Source: an uncultured Prevotella sp. (GTDB lineage: Bacteria > Bacteroidota > Bacteroidia > Bacteroidales > Bacteroidaceae). From it: a stretch of DNA of 59,580 nucleotides. The position numbers and the translations under genes are program-made. Shown in pieces: positions 34,773-44,165 of the stretch (position 1 is the first letter of the stretch; the number at the start of each line of letters is the position of its first letter). The stretch is from contig CALUHC010000040.1 of assembly GCA_944320355.1 (NCBI GenBank), positions 1-59,580 of the forward strand. Direction: 5' to 3'. Below the pieces are notes generated by a model that was not told where the DNA came from, ran no database searches, and worked only from the letters and a program-made list of their open reading frames with translations.

Positions 34773-36287
34773 TTAGTCGTTGAGCCGCTTGAAGGCTTGC
34801 GGCAGGTACTTGATGAGGTCGCCGGCCACGAGGCTCTCCATGCCGAGGTCGCGCGCGGCCATGTCGCCCGCCAGTCCGTGCAGGTACATTCCGAGCAGGC
34901 AGGCCTCCCGTTGGCGGTAGCCTCTGGCCAGCAGGGCGGTGATGATGCCTGTGAGCACGTCGCCGCTGCCGGCCGTGGCCATGCCTGCGTTGCCCGTGGG
35001 GTTGAAAGCCACGTGGCCGTCGGGCGCGCACAGCGCGGAGTAGTGGCCCTTCACTATGATGTAAGCCCCGAGGCGTTCGGCCATGTCGCAGGCTTTCGTC
35101 AGCCGTTCGTAGCTGTCGGCGCAGTGTCCGTTCATGCGGTCGAACTCCAGCGGGTGTGGCGTGAGCACCATGCCCTTGGGCAGCTGCTGCATCCACGCGC
35201 GGTGGTTGGCCAGTATGTTCAGCGCGTCGGCGTCAGCCACTATGGGGCATTGCGTGCGCCTCAGTTGGGCAATGAGCGCTATGGCCGTGGCCTCGCTCCG
35301 TCCCAGTCCGGGGCCTATGCCCAGCGCGTCGTAGTCCTCGGTGTCCACTGCTTCGGAGAAGATAGTCTCCTCGTGGTCGAGCTGCACCACGGCTTCTGGC
35401 ACGGCGATCTGCATCACCGTGTTGTTGCACTTGGGCGTGTGCACCGTCACTTTGCCAGCTCCGGCGCGCAGGCAGGCCCTGGCCGCCAGTATGGCCGCGC
35501 CGCCCATGCCATAGCTTCCGGCCACGAGCAGGGCGTCGCCCATGTTGCCCTTGTGGGCAAAGGCATTGCGGCCGCGCAGCAGCGGGCGCACCTCGTTCTC
35601 GCCCACTATGTGGTAGCGGGCGTCGGTCTTGGCCATTCCCTCCTCGCTGATGCGTATGTCGAGCACTTTGATGCGGCCAACGAACTGCTGGTTCTCGGCG
35701 AAGAGGAACGAGAGCTTGGGCTGCTGGAGCGTCAGTGTGAGGTCGGCGCGGATTATGTTCGCCCTGACGTTGTAGGTGTTGTCCTCGCCCATGAGGCCCG
35801 AAGGCACGTCGATGCTCACTACCTCGGCCTGCGATGCGTTGATGTATTTCACGAGCGATGCGAATCCGCCGGCCAGTGGCTTGTTCAATCCCGAGCCGAA
35901 CAGCCCGTCGATGACCAGCATCCCCGCCTCAAGTTGCGGCGGGTCGAACTCCTGCTTCACTTCCACCAGCTGCTTTATCTTCTTTTCCGCAGCCAGCCGG
36001 TCCTTGTTGGCGGCGCAGTCGACGGACAGATGGCCGGTGATGTTGAACAAGTAGGCCGAGACGGAGTAGCCCGCGTCGGTCAGCAGGCGGGCCACGGCCA
36101 ATGCGTCGCCGCCGTTGTTGCCCGGCCCGGCGAACACTATTACGGGTGTCTCCGTGCTCCATTTGTCTGTTATGGCGTGCGTAATGGCCTTGGCCGCGCG
36201 CTCCATCAAGTCTATCGACGATATGGGTTCGTGTTCTATCGTATATTTGTCAAGCTCGTGTATCTGAGCGCTCGTGAATATCTTCAT
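34773..36287 (-). CDS. nnrD: Bifunctional NAD(P)H-hydrate epimerase / ADP-dependent dehydratase
   Basis: 504 aa; repairs hydrated NADH and NADPH. The N-terminal epimerase domain (YjeF_N, about 1-210) carries AGPGNNGGDALAVARLL and IDGLFGSGLNKPL. The C-terminal dehydratase domain (carbohydrate-kinase-like, about 225-500) carries HKGNMGDALLVAGSYGMGGA, GIGPGLG and GNAGMATAGSGDVLTG. The ATG at 36287 is chosen because MKIFTSAQIHELDKYTIE is the family start; the frame is open further upstream but overlaps hpt on the other strand. It is divergent from hpt. Confidence 0.96.
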   Translation of the reverse strand: MKIFTSAQIHELDKYTIEHEPISSIDLMERAAKAITHAITDKWSTETPVIVFAGPGNNGGDALAVARLLTDAGYSVSAYLFNITGHLSVDCAANKDRLAAEKKIKQLVEVKQEFDPPQLEAGMLVIDGLFGSGLNKPLAGGFASLVKYINASQAEVVSIDVPSGLMGEDNTYNVRANIIRADLTLTLQQPKLSFLFAENQQFVGRIKVLDIRISEEGMAKTDARYHIVGENEVRPLLRGRNAFAHKGNMGDALLVAGSYGMGGAAILAARACLRAGAGKVTVHTPKCNNTVMQIAVPEAVVQLDHEETIFSEAVDTEDYDALGIGPGLGRSEATAIALIAQLRRTQCPIVADADALNILANHRAWMQQLPKGMVLTPHPLEFDRMNGHCADSYERLTKACDMAERLGAYIIVKGHYSALCAPDGHVAFNPTGNAGMATAGSGDVLTGIITALLARGYRQREACLLGMYLHGLAGDMAARDLGMESLVAGDLIKYLPQAFKRLND

Positions 36288-36344
36288 ACCGTGCAAAAAT
36301 ACAAAATTAATGCTAACCGTAGCCATGCTTTGGCAGATTTTTAG

Positions 36345-36352
36345 TAATTTTG
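36345..36352 (+). promoter_or_regulatory. -7 box of hpt
   Basis: TAATTTTG followed by C matches TAnnTTTG, 23 bp before the ATG. No good -33 element stands at the ideal spacing. Confidence 0.5.
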
Positions 36353-36375
36353 CGACAAAATATCTAAAAACGACA

Positions 36376-36915
36376 ATGAGCTTAGTCAAAATCCATGACA
36401 AGATCTTCGAGACATCCATTCCGGAAGAGGAGATAAAACGGCGTGTGAAAGCGGTGGCCGAGCAGATAAACCGCGACATGGCGGACAAGAACCCGCTGCT
36501 GCTCGCGGTGCTCAACGGGGCGTTTGTGTTCGCCGCCGACCTCATGCGCGAGCTTACCATCCCCTGCGAGATATCGTTTGTGAAGCTGGCCTCCTACCAG
36601 GGCACCACATCCACCGGCACGGTGAAGGAGGTGATAGGCATCAACGAGAACCTGGCCGGGCGCACGGTGATAATCGTTGAGGACATAGTGGAGAGCGGCA
36701 CGACAATGAAGCGGATGATAGAGAGCCTCGGAACGCGCAATCCCGCTTCCGTGCACATCTGCACGTTGCTGCTCAAGCCCGACCGCCTGAAGGTGGACCT
36801 GGACATCGAGTACGTGGCGTTCAGGATTCCAAACGACTTCATACTCGGCTACGGGCTGGACTATGACCAGCAGGGAAGGCAGCTGCGCGACATCTACACG
36901 CTGAAGGGCGAATGA
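36376..36915 (+). CDS. hpt: Hypoxanthine phosphoribosyltransferase
   Basis: 179 aa; converts hypoxanthine (and guanine) with PRPP to IMP and GMP in purine salvage. The PRPP-binding motif is VIIVEDIVESGTTM near residue 98, and FVKLASYQGTTSTG forms the flexible loop. Length and motifs are typical. ATG 36376 is taken because MSLVKIHDKIFE follows the -7 box; the upstream in-frame ATG at 36274 is inside the promoter. The next gene, adk, is also in purine nucleotide metabolism. Confidence 0.95.
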   Translation: MSLVKIHDKIFETSIPEEEIKRRVKAVAEQINRDMADKNPLLLAVLNGAFVFAADLMRELTIPCEISFVKLASYQGTTSTGTVKEVIGINENLAGRTVIIVEDIVESGTTMKRMIESLGTRNPASVHICTLLLKPDRLKVDLDIEYVAFRIPNDFILGYGLDYDQQGRQLRDIYTLKGE

Positions 36916-36984
36916 CGGCGGGGCGCGGGCCGCGCCGCAACAGACAGGCAACAACATAAAAATATATATACTATTAATAGTAAG

Positions 36985-37560
36985 ATGAGAAACATTGTGA
37001 TATTCGGAGCGCCAGGTTCCGGCAAGGGAACGCAGAGCGACCTCATGATCAAGAAGTACGGCTTGGGCCACATCTCAACCGGCGATGTGCTGCGCAACGA
37101 GATAAAGAACGGCACAGAACTCGGAAAGACGGCCAAGGAATACATAGACAAGGGGCAGCTGATACCCGACGAACTGATGGTGAGCATACTCGCCAGCGTG
37201 TATGACGGCTTCGGCAAGGAGCACGAGGGCGTCATCTTCGACGGCTTTCCCCGCACCATACCGCAGGCCGAGGCTCTGAAAGCCATGCTCGCTGAGCGCG
37301 GCCACGGCGTTGCGGCCATGATAGAACTCGGCGTGCCGGAGGATGAGCTTATGACCCGCCTCATCAAGCGCGGGCAGGAGAGCGGCCGCTCCGACGACAA
37401 CGAGGAGACCATAAAGAAGCGTCTCGACGTTTACCACAGTCAGACGGCTCCGCTCATAGAGTGGTACGCCAAGGAGGGAATACATCACCATATCGACGGT
37501 CTCGGCGACCTTGACCGCATCTTCGCCGACATCTGCGCCGTCATTGACAACTTGCAATAA
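36985..37560 (+). CDS. adk: Adenylate kinase
   Basis: 191 aa; balances ATP + AMP with 2 ADP. The P-loop [10 protein letters not shown] lies near residue 8, the AMP-site region is [13 protein letters not shown], and FDGFPRT is near residue 80. The short lid ([11 protein letters not shown]) marks a short-type enzyme without the Zn lid. It is 69 bp after hpt and 5 bp before obgE. Confidence 0.97.
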   Translation: MRNIVIFGAPGSGKGTQSDLMIKKYGLGHISTGDVLRNEIKNGTELGKTAKEYIDKGQLIPDELMVSILASVYDGFGKEHEGVIFDGFPRTIPQAEALKAMLAERGHGVAAMIELGVPEDELMTRLIKRGQESGRSDDNEETIKKRLDVYHSQTAPLIEWYAKEGIHHHIDGLGDLDRIFADICAVIDNLQ

Positions 37561-37565
37561 GGCTG

Positions 37566-38759
37566 ATGGCAGTATCCAATTTCGTTGACTACGTGAAGAT
37601 ATATTGCCGCTCCGGCAAGGGCGGGCGCGGCTCCATGCACCTGCGCCACGTCAAGTACCAGCCCAACGGCGGCCCCGACGGGGGAGACGGCGGGCGAGGC
37701 GGCAATGTCTACCTGCGCGGCAACCATAACTACTGGACGCTGCTCCACCTGCGCTATGAGCGACACATCCGCGCCGGGCATGGCGGCAACGGAGGCCGCG
37801 ACCGCTGCCACGGCACCGACGGCAAGGACGTTTACATAGAGGTGCCGTGCGGAACGGTGGCCTATAACGCCGAGACGGGCAAGTATATCTGCGACGTTGC
37901 ACACGACGGGCAGGTGGTCATGCTCCTCAAGGGAGGCCGTGGCGGCCTGGGCAACTTCCAGTTCCGCACCGCCACCAACCAGGCTCCGCGCTACGCACAG
38001 CCCGGAGAGCCCATGCAGGAGATGACCGTCATACTCGAACTGAAGCTCCTTGCCGATGTCGGCCTGGTGGGATTCCCCAACGCAGGCAAGTCAACGCTGC
38101 TCTCGGCCCTGTCGAGCGCGCGGCCCAAGATAGCCAACTATCCTTTCACAACGCTTGAGCCCTCGCTCGGCATCGTGGAATACCGCGACCGCCAGTCGTT
38201 CGTAATGGCCGACATTCCGGGCATCATCGAAGGGGCGAGTGAGGGGCGCGGCCTCGGCCTGCGCTTCCTCCGCCACATAGAGCGCAACTCGCTGCTGCTC
38301 TTCATGGTGCCGGGTGACACCGACGACATAAAGCGCGAGTACGAGATTCTGCTCAACGAGTTGCGCAACTTCAACCCCGAGATGCTCGACAAGCACCGCG
38401 TGCTGGCCGTGACCAAGGCCGACCTGCTCGACGACGAGTTGATAGATATGCTCCGCGAGACAGTGCCTGCTGACATTCCCGTGGTGTTCATATCGTCTGT
38501 CACGGGCATGGGACTCGACGAACTGAAGGACATCCTGTGGCGGGAGCTGAACAGCGAGAGCAACAAGCTGAAGGAGATAACCGCCGAAGACACACTCGTG
38601 CACCGTGACAAGGACATGAGCAGCTTTGCCGCCGAGCTGGCTGCCGAGGGTGAGGACGAGGATATAGAATATGTGGATGCCGAAGACCTTGAGGACGTTG
38701 ACGACCTTGAAGACTTCGACGACTATGAATATGAGGACGGGGAGGACAGCCGTGGCTGA
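37566..38759 (+). CDS. obgE: GTPase Obg (CgtA)
   Basis: 397 aa ribosome-associated GTPase. The Gly-rich Obg domain (1-158) has the family start [18 protein letters not shown] and the repeats [10 protein letters not shown] and GHGGNGG. The GTPase domain (about 159-335) has GFPNAGKST, the switch region [13 protein letters not shown] and TKAD. The tail is very acidic (Glu/Asp-rich). The stop overlaps the GTG start of pgeF by 8 bp. Confidence 0.97.
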   Translation: MAVSNFVDYVKIYCRSGKGGRGSMHLRHVKYQPNGGPDGGDGGRGGNVYLRGNHNYWTLLHLRYERHIRAGHGGNGGRDRCHGTDGKDVYIEVPCGTVAYNAETGKYICDVAHDGQVVMLLKGGRGGLGNFQFRTATNQAPRYAQPGEPMQEMTVILELKLLADVGLVGFPNAGKSTLLSALSSARPKIANYPFTTLEPSLGIVEYRDRQSFVMADIPGIIEGASEGRGLGLRFLRHIERNSLLLFMVPGDTDDIKREYEILLNELRNFNPEMLDKHRVLAVTKADLLDDELIDMLRETVPADIPVVFISSVTGMGLDELKDILWRELNSESNKLKEITAEDTLVHRDKDMSSFAAELAAEGEDEDIEYVDAEDLEDVDDLEDFDDYEYEDGEDSRG

Positions 38760-39537
38760 TCTCCCCCTGCTCGACTACGACCTCGGCACAGGCGCCACGG
38801 CCTTCACCACCACCCGCGCCGGGGGCTGCAGCCGCGGCGCGTATGCCGGGTTTAACATCAATCCATATTGCGGCGACGACCCCGCGGCGGTGGCCTACAA
38901 CCTCCGCCTGCTTGCCGCGAGGCTCGGCATAGAGCCTGGGGCCGTCGTCATGCCCCACCAGACCCACGGCACCGAGGTACGCCTTGTGGCCCGCGAGCTG
39001 CTCGCGCTGCCCGAAGCCTCGCGCCGCATGGTGCTCGAAGGGGTCGACGCGCTGATGACCGCCGAGCCTGGCATCTGCATCGGGGTGTCAACGGCCGACT
39101 GCCTGCCAGTGCTTCTCTACGACGCAGAGCACCGCGCCTGCTGTGCCGTCCATGCCGGATGGCGCGGAACGGCGGCCCGCATAGCGCAAAGGGCGGTGGC
39201 GGCCATGGCCGCAGCCTTTGGCACACGGCCCGCCGCGCTCACCGCTGCCATAGGCCCGGGCATATCGGCCGCTGCCTTCGAGGTGGGCGACGAGGTGTAC
39301 GAGGCCTTTGCCTCGGCCGGGTTCCGCATGGACAGCATAGCCCAGAGGCGGGAAAAGTGGCACATAGACCTTGCCGAATGCAACCGCTTGCAGCTCGTTG
39401 AGGCAGGCGTCGGTGCCGGCTCAGTGCTCGTCTCGGGTCTTTGCACCTACTCTCACGCCGACGAACTGTTCTCCGCGCGCCGCCTCGGGGCGGCCTCCGG
39501 CAGGCTGTTCAGCGGCATAATGATAGACCAAAGCTAA
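38752..39537 (+). CDS. pgeF: Multicopper polyphenol oxidoreductase/purine nucleosidase family (PgeF/YfiH)
   Basis: 261 aa; YfiH/LACC1 family, reported to act on purine nucleosides and in peptidoglycan editing. Family motifs: [48 protein letters not shown] and GPGIS. The GTG at 38752 is chosen as start because a strong GGGGAGGA motif lies 6 bp upstream and the product then begins at [11 protein letters not shown], as in homologues; in-frame ATGs at 38725 and 38731 lie within the obgE tail. Translational coupling with obgE is likely. Confidence 0.92.
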   Translation: MADLPLLDYDLGTGATAFTTTRAGGCSRGAYAGFNINPYCGDDPAAVAYNLRLLAARLGIEPGAVVMPHQTHGTEVRLVARELLALPEASRRMVLEGVDALMTAEPGICIGVSTADCLPVLLYDAEHRACCAVHAGWRGTAARIAQRAVAAMAAAFGTRPAALTAAIGPGISAAAFEVGDEVYEAFASAGFRMDSIAQRREKWHIDLAECNRLQLVEAGVGAGSVLVSGLCTYSHADELFSARRLGAASGRLFSGIMIDQS

Positions 39538-39561
39538 CGACAGAAAATCCCAAACGAAACA

Positions 39562-40731
39562 ATGAAGTACAAGAACCTGCTCATGGCTGCCTTCGTGATG
39601 GTGACCCTTACATCGGCCACCACCGACCGTTTCACGCCGCTTGAGCAGCAGCAGATAAGCATTTCCACGCCCGGGCTCTTTGACCGCAGCGACGCTTTCA
39701 CCATCGATTTCTCCTCCTTGCCCTCGCTCGACTACAGCTTCCCGCTGCCTGTGGGCAAGGCCACCGTCACAAAGGACAACAACCTCATGATAACCACGGC
39801 CAAGGGCGATGCCGTGAAGGCAATGTTCGATGGCACGGTGAGGCTGTCAAGGCGCCACTCGCGCTACGGCAACGTCATCGTGGTGCGCCATGACAACGGG
39901 CTTGAGACGGTGTATGGGCACAACGCCCAAAACCTTGTCAGCGTTGGGCAGCGCGTGAAGGCCGGGCAGACTATAGCCATAGTGGGCGGGGCGGGAGGCC
40001 GCACATACTGCCTTTTTGCCATCATGGTCAACGGCGGGCGCATCAATCCGGCAACCATAATAAGCCTTGCCAGCCACCGGCTGCTGCGCCAGACGCTGCT
40101 CTGCCGCAAGGCAGGCAAGCGTGTCAGCGTGACCGTGACCACCCCCGACCGCGAGGAGGAGGCGCTGACAGAGGCTCTCACCAAGATAAACAACGCCAAG
40201 TTCACCGCCGACCCATTTGCCGATGGCAACAGCTTCAGCATAAACCTGTCGCTGCTCAACCCCGGCGAGTGGTGCTATCCGCTGCCCGGAGCCAAGGTGA
40301 TAAGCCGCTACGGCAGGCGGGGCGGCCGCAGCCACACGGGCGTAGACCTGAAGACTAAGCCCAACGACGAGATTCACGCCGCTTTCGATGGCGTGGTCAC
40401 CATGTCGCAGCGATACTACGCATACGGCAACTACATCAAGATACGCCACGCCAACGGCATCGAGACCTGCTACAGCCACAACTCAAAGAACCTCGTGAAG
40501 AAGGGTGACAAGGTCAAGGCCGGGCAGGTGATAGCCCTTACGGGGCGCACTGGCCGCGCCACAACGGAGCACCTGCACTTCGAGTGCCGTGTGAACGGGC
40601 GCACGTTCGACCCCGGGCGGGTGTTCGACCATGCCAATCATTCCATACGCACCGACCTGCTCACGTTCACGAAGCGTGGCGGCGGCATATCAATAAAGGC
40701 CGACAGAAACTATATGGCCAAGGGAAAGTGA
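39562..40731 (+). CDS. Exported protein with two M23 (LytM-like) domains
   Basis: 389 aa, signal peptide at the N-terminus. The C-terminal M23 domain (about 235-360) keeps zinc-site residues: SHTGVDLK (His, Asp) and EHLHFEC (His-x-His). The N-terminal M23-like domain (about 55-170) has the same fold pattern (YGNVIVVRHDNGLETVYGHN, VKAGQTIAIVGG), but the HLHFE motif reads CLFAIM, so it is probably inactive. This two-domain plan suggests a cell-wall endopeptidase, or an activator like EnvC/NlpD with a binding domain. It is 24 bp after pgeF. A terminator follows. Confidence 0.88.
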   Translation: MKYKNLLMAAFVMVTLTSATTDRFTPLEQQQISISTPGLFDRSDAFTIDFSSLPSLDYSFPLPVGKATVTKDNNLMITTAKGDAVKAMFDGTVRLSRRHSRYGNVIVVRHDNGLETVYGHNAQNLVSVGQRVKAGQTIAIVGGAGGRTYCLFAIMVNGGRINPATIISLASHRLLRQTLLCRKAGKRVSVTVTTPDREEEALTEALTKINNAKFTADPFADGNSFSINLSLLNPGEWCYPLPGAKVISRYGRRGGRSHTGVDLKTKPNDEIHAAFDGVVTMSQRYYAYGNYIKIRHANGIETCYSHNSKNLVKKGDKVKAGQVIALTGRTGRATTEHLHFECRVNGRTFDPGRVFDHANHSIRTDLLTFTKRGGGISIKADRNYMAKGK

Positions 40732-40809
40732 CATGATATAGATTGTGTTGCGCATGGCGATATTCCTCATTGTTTTTTCATTTCAGCCATGCCGTAGGGA
40801 TAACACTAA

Positions 40810-40851
40810 GCCCCTGTCCGCGCTTCCTGTCGGGCGGGGGCGATTGTTTTT
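40810..40851 (+). terminator. Probable terminator after the M23 gene
   Basis: The hairpin GCCCC...CCGC / GCGG...GGGGC is followed by GATTGTTTTT. It closes the hpt-adk-obgE-pgeF-M23 run of genes. Confidence 0.6.
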
Positions 40852-40972
40852 CACGGAAAAAGGAGACGGGGGCAGGAGGCGCGGGTGCAGATGATAGCTA
40901 GCAAGCGGTCGCATCGCATTCCATGCACAGCCGTCTCCGCTCTTCGCGAAATGGATATCCGCGTAATGCCAG

Positions 40973-41192
40973 TACTTGCAAATACGCAACTAAAAGCGTC
41001 CTCTGTTTCCTTGATTTTCCGTATGTGCCATATCGCGCCGCAAAACGGCCTGTTTGGGCTCGCGAAACCGGCCGTTTCAGGTTGCGAGACGCGCCGTTTC
41101 GGAAGCCGAAACGGCGCGTCTCGCAACTTGTTGTATGTCAAATGGTTAGCCTGGATGCCAGCCGCCGTTGCCTTTAACATAAAAAAGTTAAT
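40973..41192 (+). repeat. RF1 element, copy D
   Basis: Full copy, 220 bp, the clearest example. The start is TACTTGCAAATACGCAACTA, the end is CTTTAACATAAAAAAGTTAA, and between them are five 22-bp units, with unit 4 close to a perfect palindrome (CGTTTCGG-AAG-CCGAAACG). Confidence 0.9.
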
Positions 41193-41252
41193 CGCGGAGC
41201 GTTGCTGTCGGTGGCCGCAGGGCGTATGGGCTGTTTGAGGATATATGTTTTT

Positions 41253-41345
41253 GCTAGAGCCCATCACCTTTCTTTTGCTCTTCACCCATCACTCTTTGCT
41301 AAAACTAGTCATGCCTCTTCACTCATACCTCCGCGCTCTTCACTG
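41253..41345 (-). repeat. Degenerate copy of the 44-bp satellite
   Basis: Reads like the reverse strand of the array at 44880: CATGCCTCTTCACTC here against CATACCTCTTCACTC there, with TTTGCTAAA before it. The two arrays flank the ABC exporter, nadK and pdxJ in opposite orientation. Confidence 0.55.
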
Positions 41346-41414
41346 AGCTGGATTCGGCGCAGGCAGGGCGGGGTGGGGCAGAGTGAGCGCCGGGATGGCG
41401 GCCAGCGCGGGCCT

Positions 41415-43082
41415 TCAGCCGAGGCGCAGCGTCTGGTCGCAATACTCCATCACGGCTGGGCGGTGGGTGATGAAGATCACCGTCTTGTCGTTGGAGCTTA
41501 GAATGTTGTGCAGCAGTTGCCGCTCGGTACCGGGGTCGAGCGCGCTCGTGGCCTCGTCGAACAGCATCACGCAGCGCCCCCTCAGCAGGGCGCGGGCTAT
41601 GGCTATGCGCTGCGCCTGGCCCTCGCTCAGTCCGCCGCCGCCCTCGGTCACGGCGGTGTCGAGGCCGTCGGGCAGTTGCGTCACGAAGTCGGCGCAGGCC
41701 ATTGTCAGCGCGCGTCGCATATCGTCGTCGGTGGCCTTGGGGTTGCCCAGCAGCAGGTTCTGGCGCACGGAGCCGCTCAGCAGCGTGTTGCCCTGCGGCA
41801 CGTAGACGAAGTTGCAGCGCGAGCCGGGCGTAACCTCGCGGCTCTCCCGCTCGTTGTATATCTCTATGCTGCCCTGCGACGGGCGCACGAGGGCGAGCAG
41901 CAGCCTCACGAGCGTGGTCTTGCCCGCGCCCGTCTCGCCGAGTATGGCGGTGCAGGTGCCGGGGCGGAAGTCGAACGACAGGTTGTCTATCACGTTGCGG
42001 TTGCCGTCGTCGTAGGCGTAGGTCACGCCGCGCAGCCGCACCCCGCATGGCGCGTCGAGCGGCGGCTGCGCGTCCTGTCGCTCGCGCGGCATTTCCTCAA
42101 GTTCCATCAGCCGCTCGGCGGCGGTGAACACGCTGACGAACGCTGGGGCCAGCCGCGTGAGGTCGCGGGCGGGCGACTGTATGCGGTAGACGAGCTGGAG
42201 GAAGGCCGCCATGCCGCCGAAGGTGAGCGTGCCGCGCGACAGGCGTATGGCGCTCCAGAGGAAGGCGATGAGGTATCCGGCGGAGAAGCCGCCGTTGAGC
42301 ATCAGGCTGGAGAACACTGAGAAGGCCGTGCGGCGGCGCACGTGGCGGCGCAGCTGCGCCTGCCCCGCGTCGAGGCGGCGCACCATCAGGTCGTCACATT
42401 CGAGCGTCTTTATCAGCATGCGGTGCTGCACCGTCTCCTGCAGTATGCTCTGCACGCGGCTGTCGCTGTGGCGCACGCGGCGTGTGAACTTGCGCATCCG
42501 CGCCACGTAGAATCGGCTCGTGAGTATGAACAGCGGCAGTATGGCCACGGTGATGACGGCCAGCACCGCGTCCATGTGGAGCAGGTAGGCGAACGCGCCT
42601 ACGAACATGGCGGCCACGGACAGCGTGCCGGGCAGCGTCTCGGTGACGAAGGCCACCACCGTGGCCACGTCTTGCTCCAGCCTGTTCATCACGTCGCCGC
42701 TGTGATAGCGTTCCTTGCCGCGCCACTCGGAGCGCAGCAGGCGGTCGAGCATCTGTTGCTGCATACGGTTTTGCGCCTTTATGCCCAGTATGTTCTTTAT
42801 CCACACTCGGCTCACGTTGAGTGCGAAACCGCAGGCTATGAACAGCGCCATCAGCCCCACGGCCCATGGCAGCGAGCCCTGCCGCGCCCCGGCGGCTATG
42901 TCGATGGCGCGCTGCACGGCCCACACCGAGGCCAGGTCGACGCCCACGCCGGCCAGCCCTGTGGCCGCGTTGAGCGTGGCCTGCAGGCGGTTGCCGCGCA
43001 GGGCCGCCCACAGCCAGCGCACTATGGCGCGCACCGGGTAGCGCGATTTCTGCATCCTGAGCAAGTTGCGTATCCTTCCCAT
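41415..43082 (-). CDS. ABC exporter, fused permease and ATPase
   Basis: 555 aa. The membrane domain (about 30-310) has five to six hydrophobic spans and matches type-IV ABC exporters. The nucleotide-binding domain (about 335-555) has Walker A GETGAGKTT, signature LSEGQAQR, Walker B VMLFDEATSALD and the switch His in ITHRP. The substrate cannot be read from sequence; lipid, peptide or drug export are all possible. It begins 42 bp after nadK ends, so the two genes probably share a transcript. Confidence 0.92.
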   Translation of the reverse strand: MGRIRNLLRMQKSRYPVRAIVRWLWAALRGNRLQATLNAATGLAGVGVDLASVWAVQRAIDIAAGARQGSLPWAVGLMALFIACGFALNVSRVWIKNILGIKAQNRMQQQMLDRLLRSEWRGKERYHSGDVMNRLEQDVATVVAFVTETLPGTLSVAAMFVGAFAYLLHMDAVLAVITVAILPLFILTSRFYVARMRKFTRRVRHSDSRVQSILQETVQHRMLIKTLECDDLMVRRLDAGQAQLRRHVRRRTAFSVFSSLMLNGGFSAGYLIAFLWSAIRLSRGTLTFGGMAAFLQLVYRIQSPARDLTRLAPAFVSVFTAAERLMELEEMPRERQDAQPPLDAPCGVRLRGVTYAYDDGNRNVIDNLSFDFRPGTCTAILGETGAGKTTLVRLLLALVRPSQGSIEIYNERESREVTPGSRCNFVYVPQGNTLLSGSVRQNLLLGNPKATDDDMRRALTMACADFVTQLPDGLDTAVTEGGGGLSEGQAQRIAIARALLRGRCVMLFDEATSALDPGTERQLLHNILSSNDKTVIFITHRPAVMEYCDQTLRLG

Positions 43083-43124
43083 CAGTCTCCTCTTAGGTTT
43101 GTCGCGTGGCGTTCCGCCGCCGCG

Positions 43125-44009
43125 CTACTCGCGGCTGTCGGCCCCCCACATCATCTTGCGGCGCAAGGTGTCATAGTAACTCGTTCCGCTGCGCTTCACT
43201 ATCCTTACCTTGTATGGCGCCTTGCGTATGGTTATGTCAGTTCCCTCGGCGCATTTCTCCGAGCGTCCGTCGGCGGCCACGAGGAAGTTGTGGCTGCGGC
43301 TCTCCACCTGCAGCGTCAGCACCGAGCTGTCGGCAATCACTATCGGGCGTATGTTGAGGCTGTGCGGTGCCACCGCCGTTAGCGCGAAGACGGGCGTTCC
43401 CGGCACTATGATGGGGCCGCCGTTGCTCAGCGAGTAGGCCGTGGAGCCGGTAGGGGTGCTCACTATGAGGCCGTCGGCCTGGTAGGTGGTCAGGTATTGC
43501 CCGTCGATTGAGGCGCGTATGGTTATCATCGACGCGTCGTCGCGTTTCAGTATGGCCACGTCGTTCAGCGCGCAGGCCGTTCCCGGCACGGCCGTTCCCG
43601 TGTCTATGAGCAGCACCCCGCGGTCGTCCACGGTGTAGTCGCCGCGGTGCAGCGAGTCAAGGCAGTTGTCAATCTCGTCGGGGCTCACGTCGGCGAGGAA
43701 GCCCATCCGCCCCATGTTCACCCCTACTATGGGTATCTGCTTTGCCCCAACGCGCGCCGCCGCCTTGAGAAACGTGCCGTCGCCGCCCATGGAGATGGCG
43801 AAGTCGGCGCGGAAGTCGTCGCCGTCGAACACCCGCGCCACCTCTATGTCCGCCCCTCCGTCGCGCATCAGGAAGCGGTAGAAGGCGCGGTCCATGCTCA
43901 CCTCGGCCCCCCGGGCCGACAGGTTGGACAGTATCCGCCGTATGGATGCCGACTTCTTGGGCTGGTACACGTTGCCGAATATGGCGAAACTCAGTCTGTG
44001 TGATGTCAT
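43125..44009 (-). CDS. nadK: NAD kinase
   Basis: 294 aa; phosphorylates NAD to NADP. The diagnostic GGDGTFLKAA lies near residue 75, and STPTGSTAYSLSNGGPI lies near 180. The start MTSHRLSFAIFGN fits the family. It is divergent from pdxJ across a 156-bp gap with an inverted repeat and a promoter. Confidence 0.96.
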   Translation of the reverse strand: MTSHRLSFAIFGNVYQPKKSASIRRILSNLSARGAEVSMDRAFYRFLMRDGGADIEVARVFDGDDFRADFAISMGGDGTFLKAAARVGAKQIPIVGVNMGRMGFLADVSPDEIDNCLDSLHRGDYTVDDRGVLLIDTGTAVPGTACALNDVAILKRDDASMITIRASIDGQYLTTYQADGLIVSTPTGSTAYSLSNGGPIIVPGTPVFALTAVAPHSLNIRPIVIADSSVLTLQVESRSHNFLVAADGRSEKCAEGTDITIRKAPYKVRIVKRSGTSYYDTLRRKMMWGADSRE

Positions 44010-44041
44010 GCCAATATGCCTTTTTATATATCTTTAGCCGC

Positions 44042-44079
44042 GCCAAACATTGTTGTTTGGCAAACATTTTGTATTTTTG
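44042..44079 (+). promoter_or_regulatory. pdxJ promoter with operator-like inverted repeat
   Basis: The -7 box TATTTTTG (44072-44079) has a TTG at about the right distance upstream. A perfect 8-bp inverted repeat, GCCAAACA-TTGT-TGTTTGGC (44042-44061), overlaps the -33 region and could be a regulator site acting on pdxJ, nadK or both. Confidence 0.5.
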
Positions 44080-44165
44080 CGGTTGATAATGCCACGCAAA
44101 ACTTTGGCAAATTTAATAATTTATACTGAGAAAGGCGTGACAACGAGACATATAATTGCTGAAAG

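Noticed and set aside
34671-36344. A 557-codon plus-strand frame over DUF4831 and nnrD
   Set aside because: The nnrD motifs on the minus strand are decisive; the plus frame gives a low-complexity His/Val/Arg protein.
38671-38751. Upstream start for pgeF inside obgE
   Set aside because: The extra residues (Thr/Leu-rich) are the shifted reading of the acidic obgE tail. The GTG at 38752 has a strong ribosome-binding site and matches the family start.
40973-41192. RF1 as a CRISPR array
   Set aside because: The 22-bp units have no constant repeat plus unique spacer, the number is fixed at five, there are no cas genes, and the copies are dispersed.
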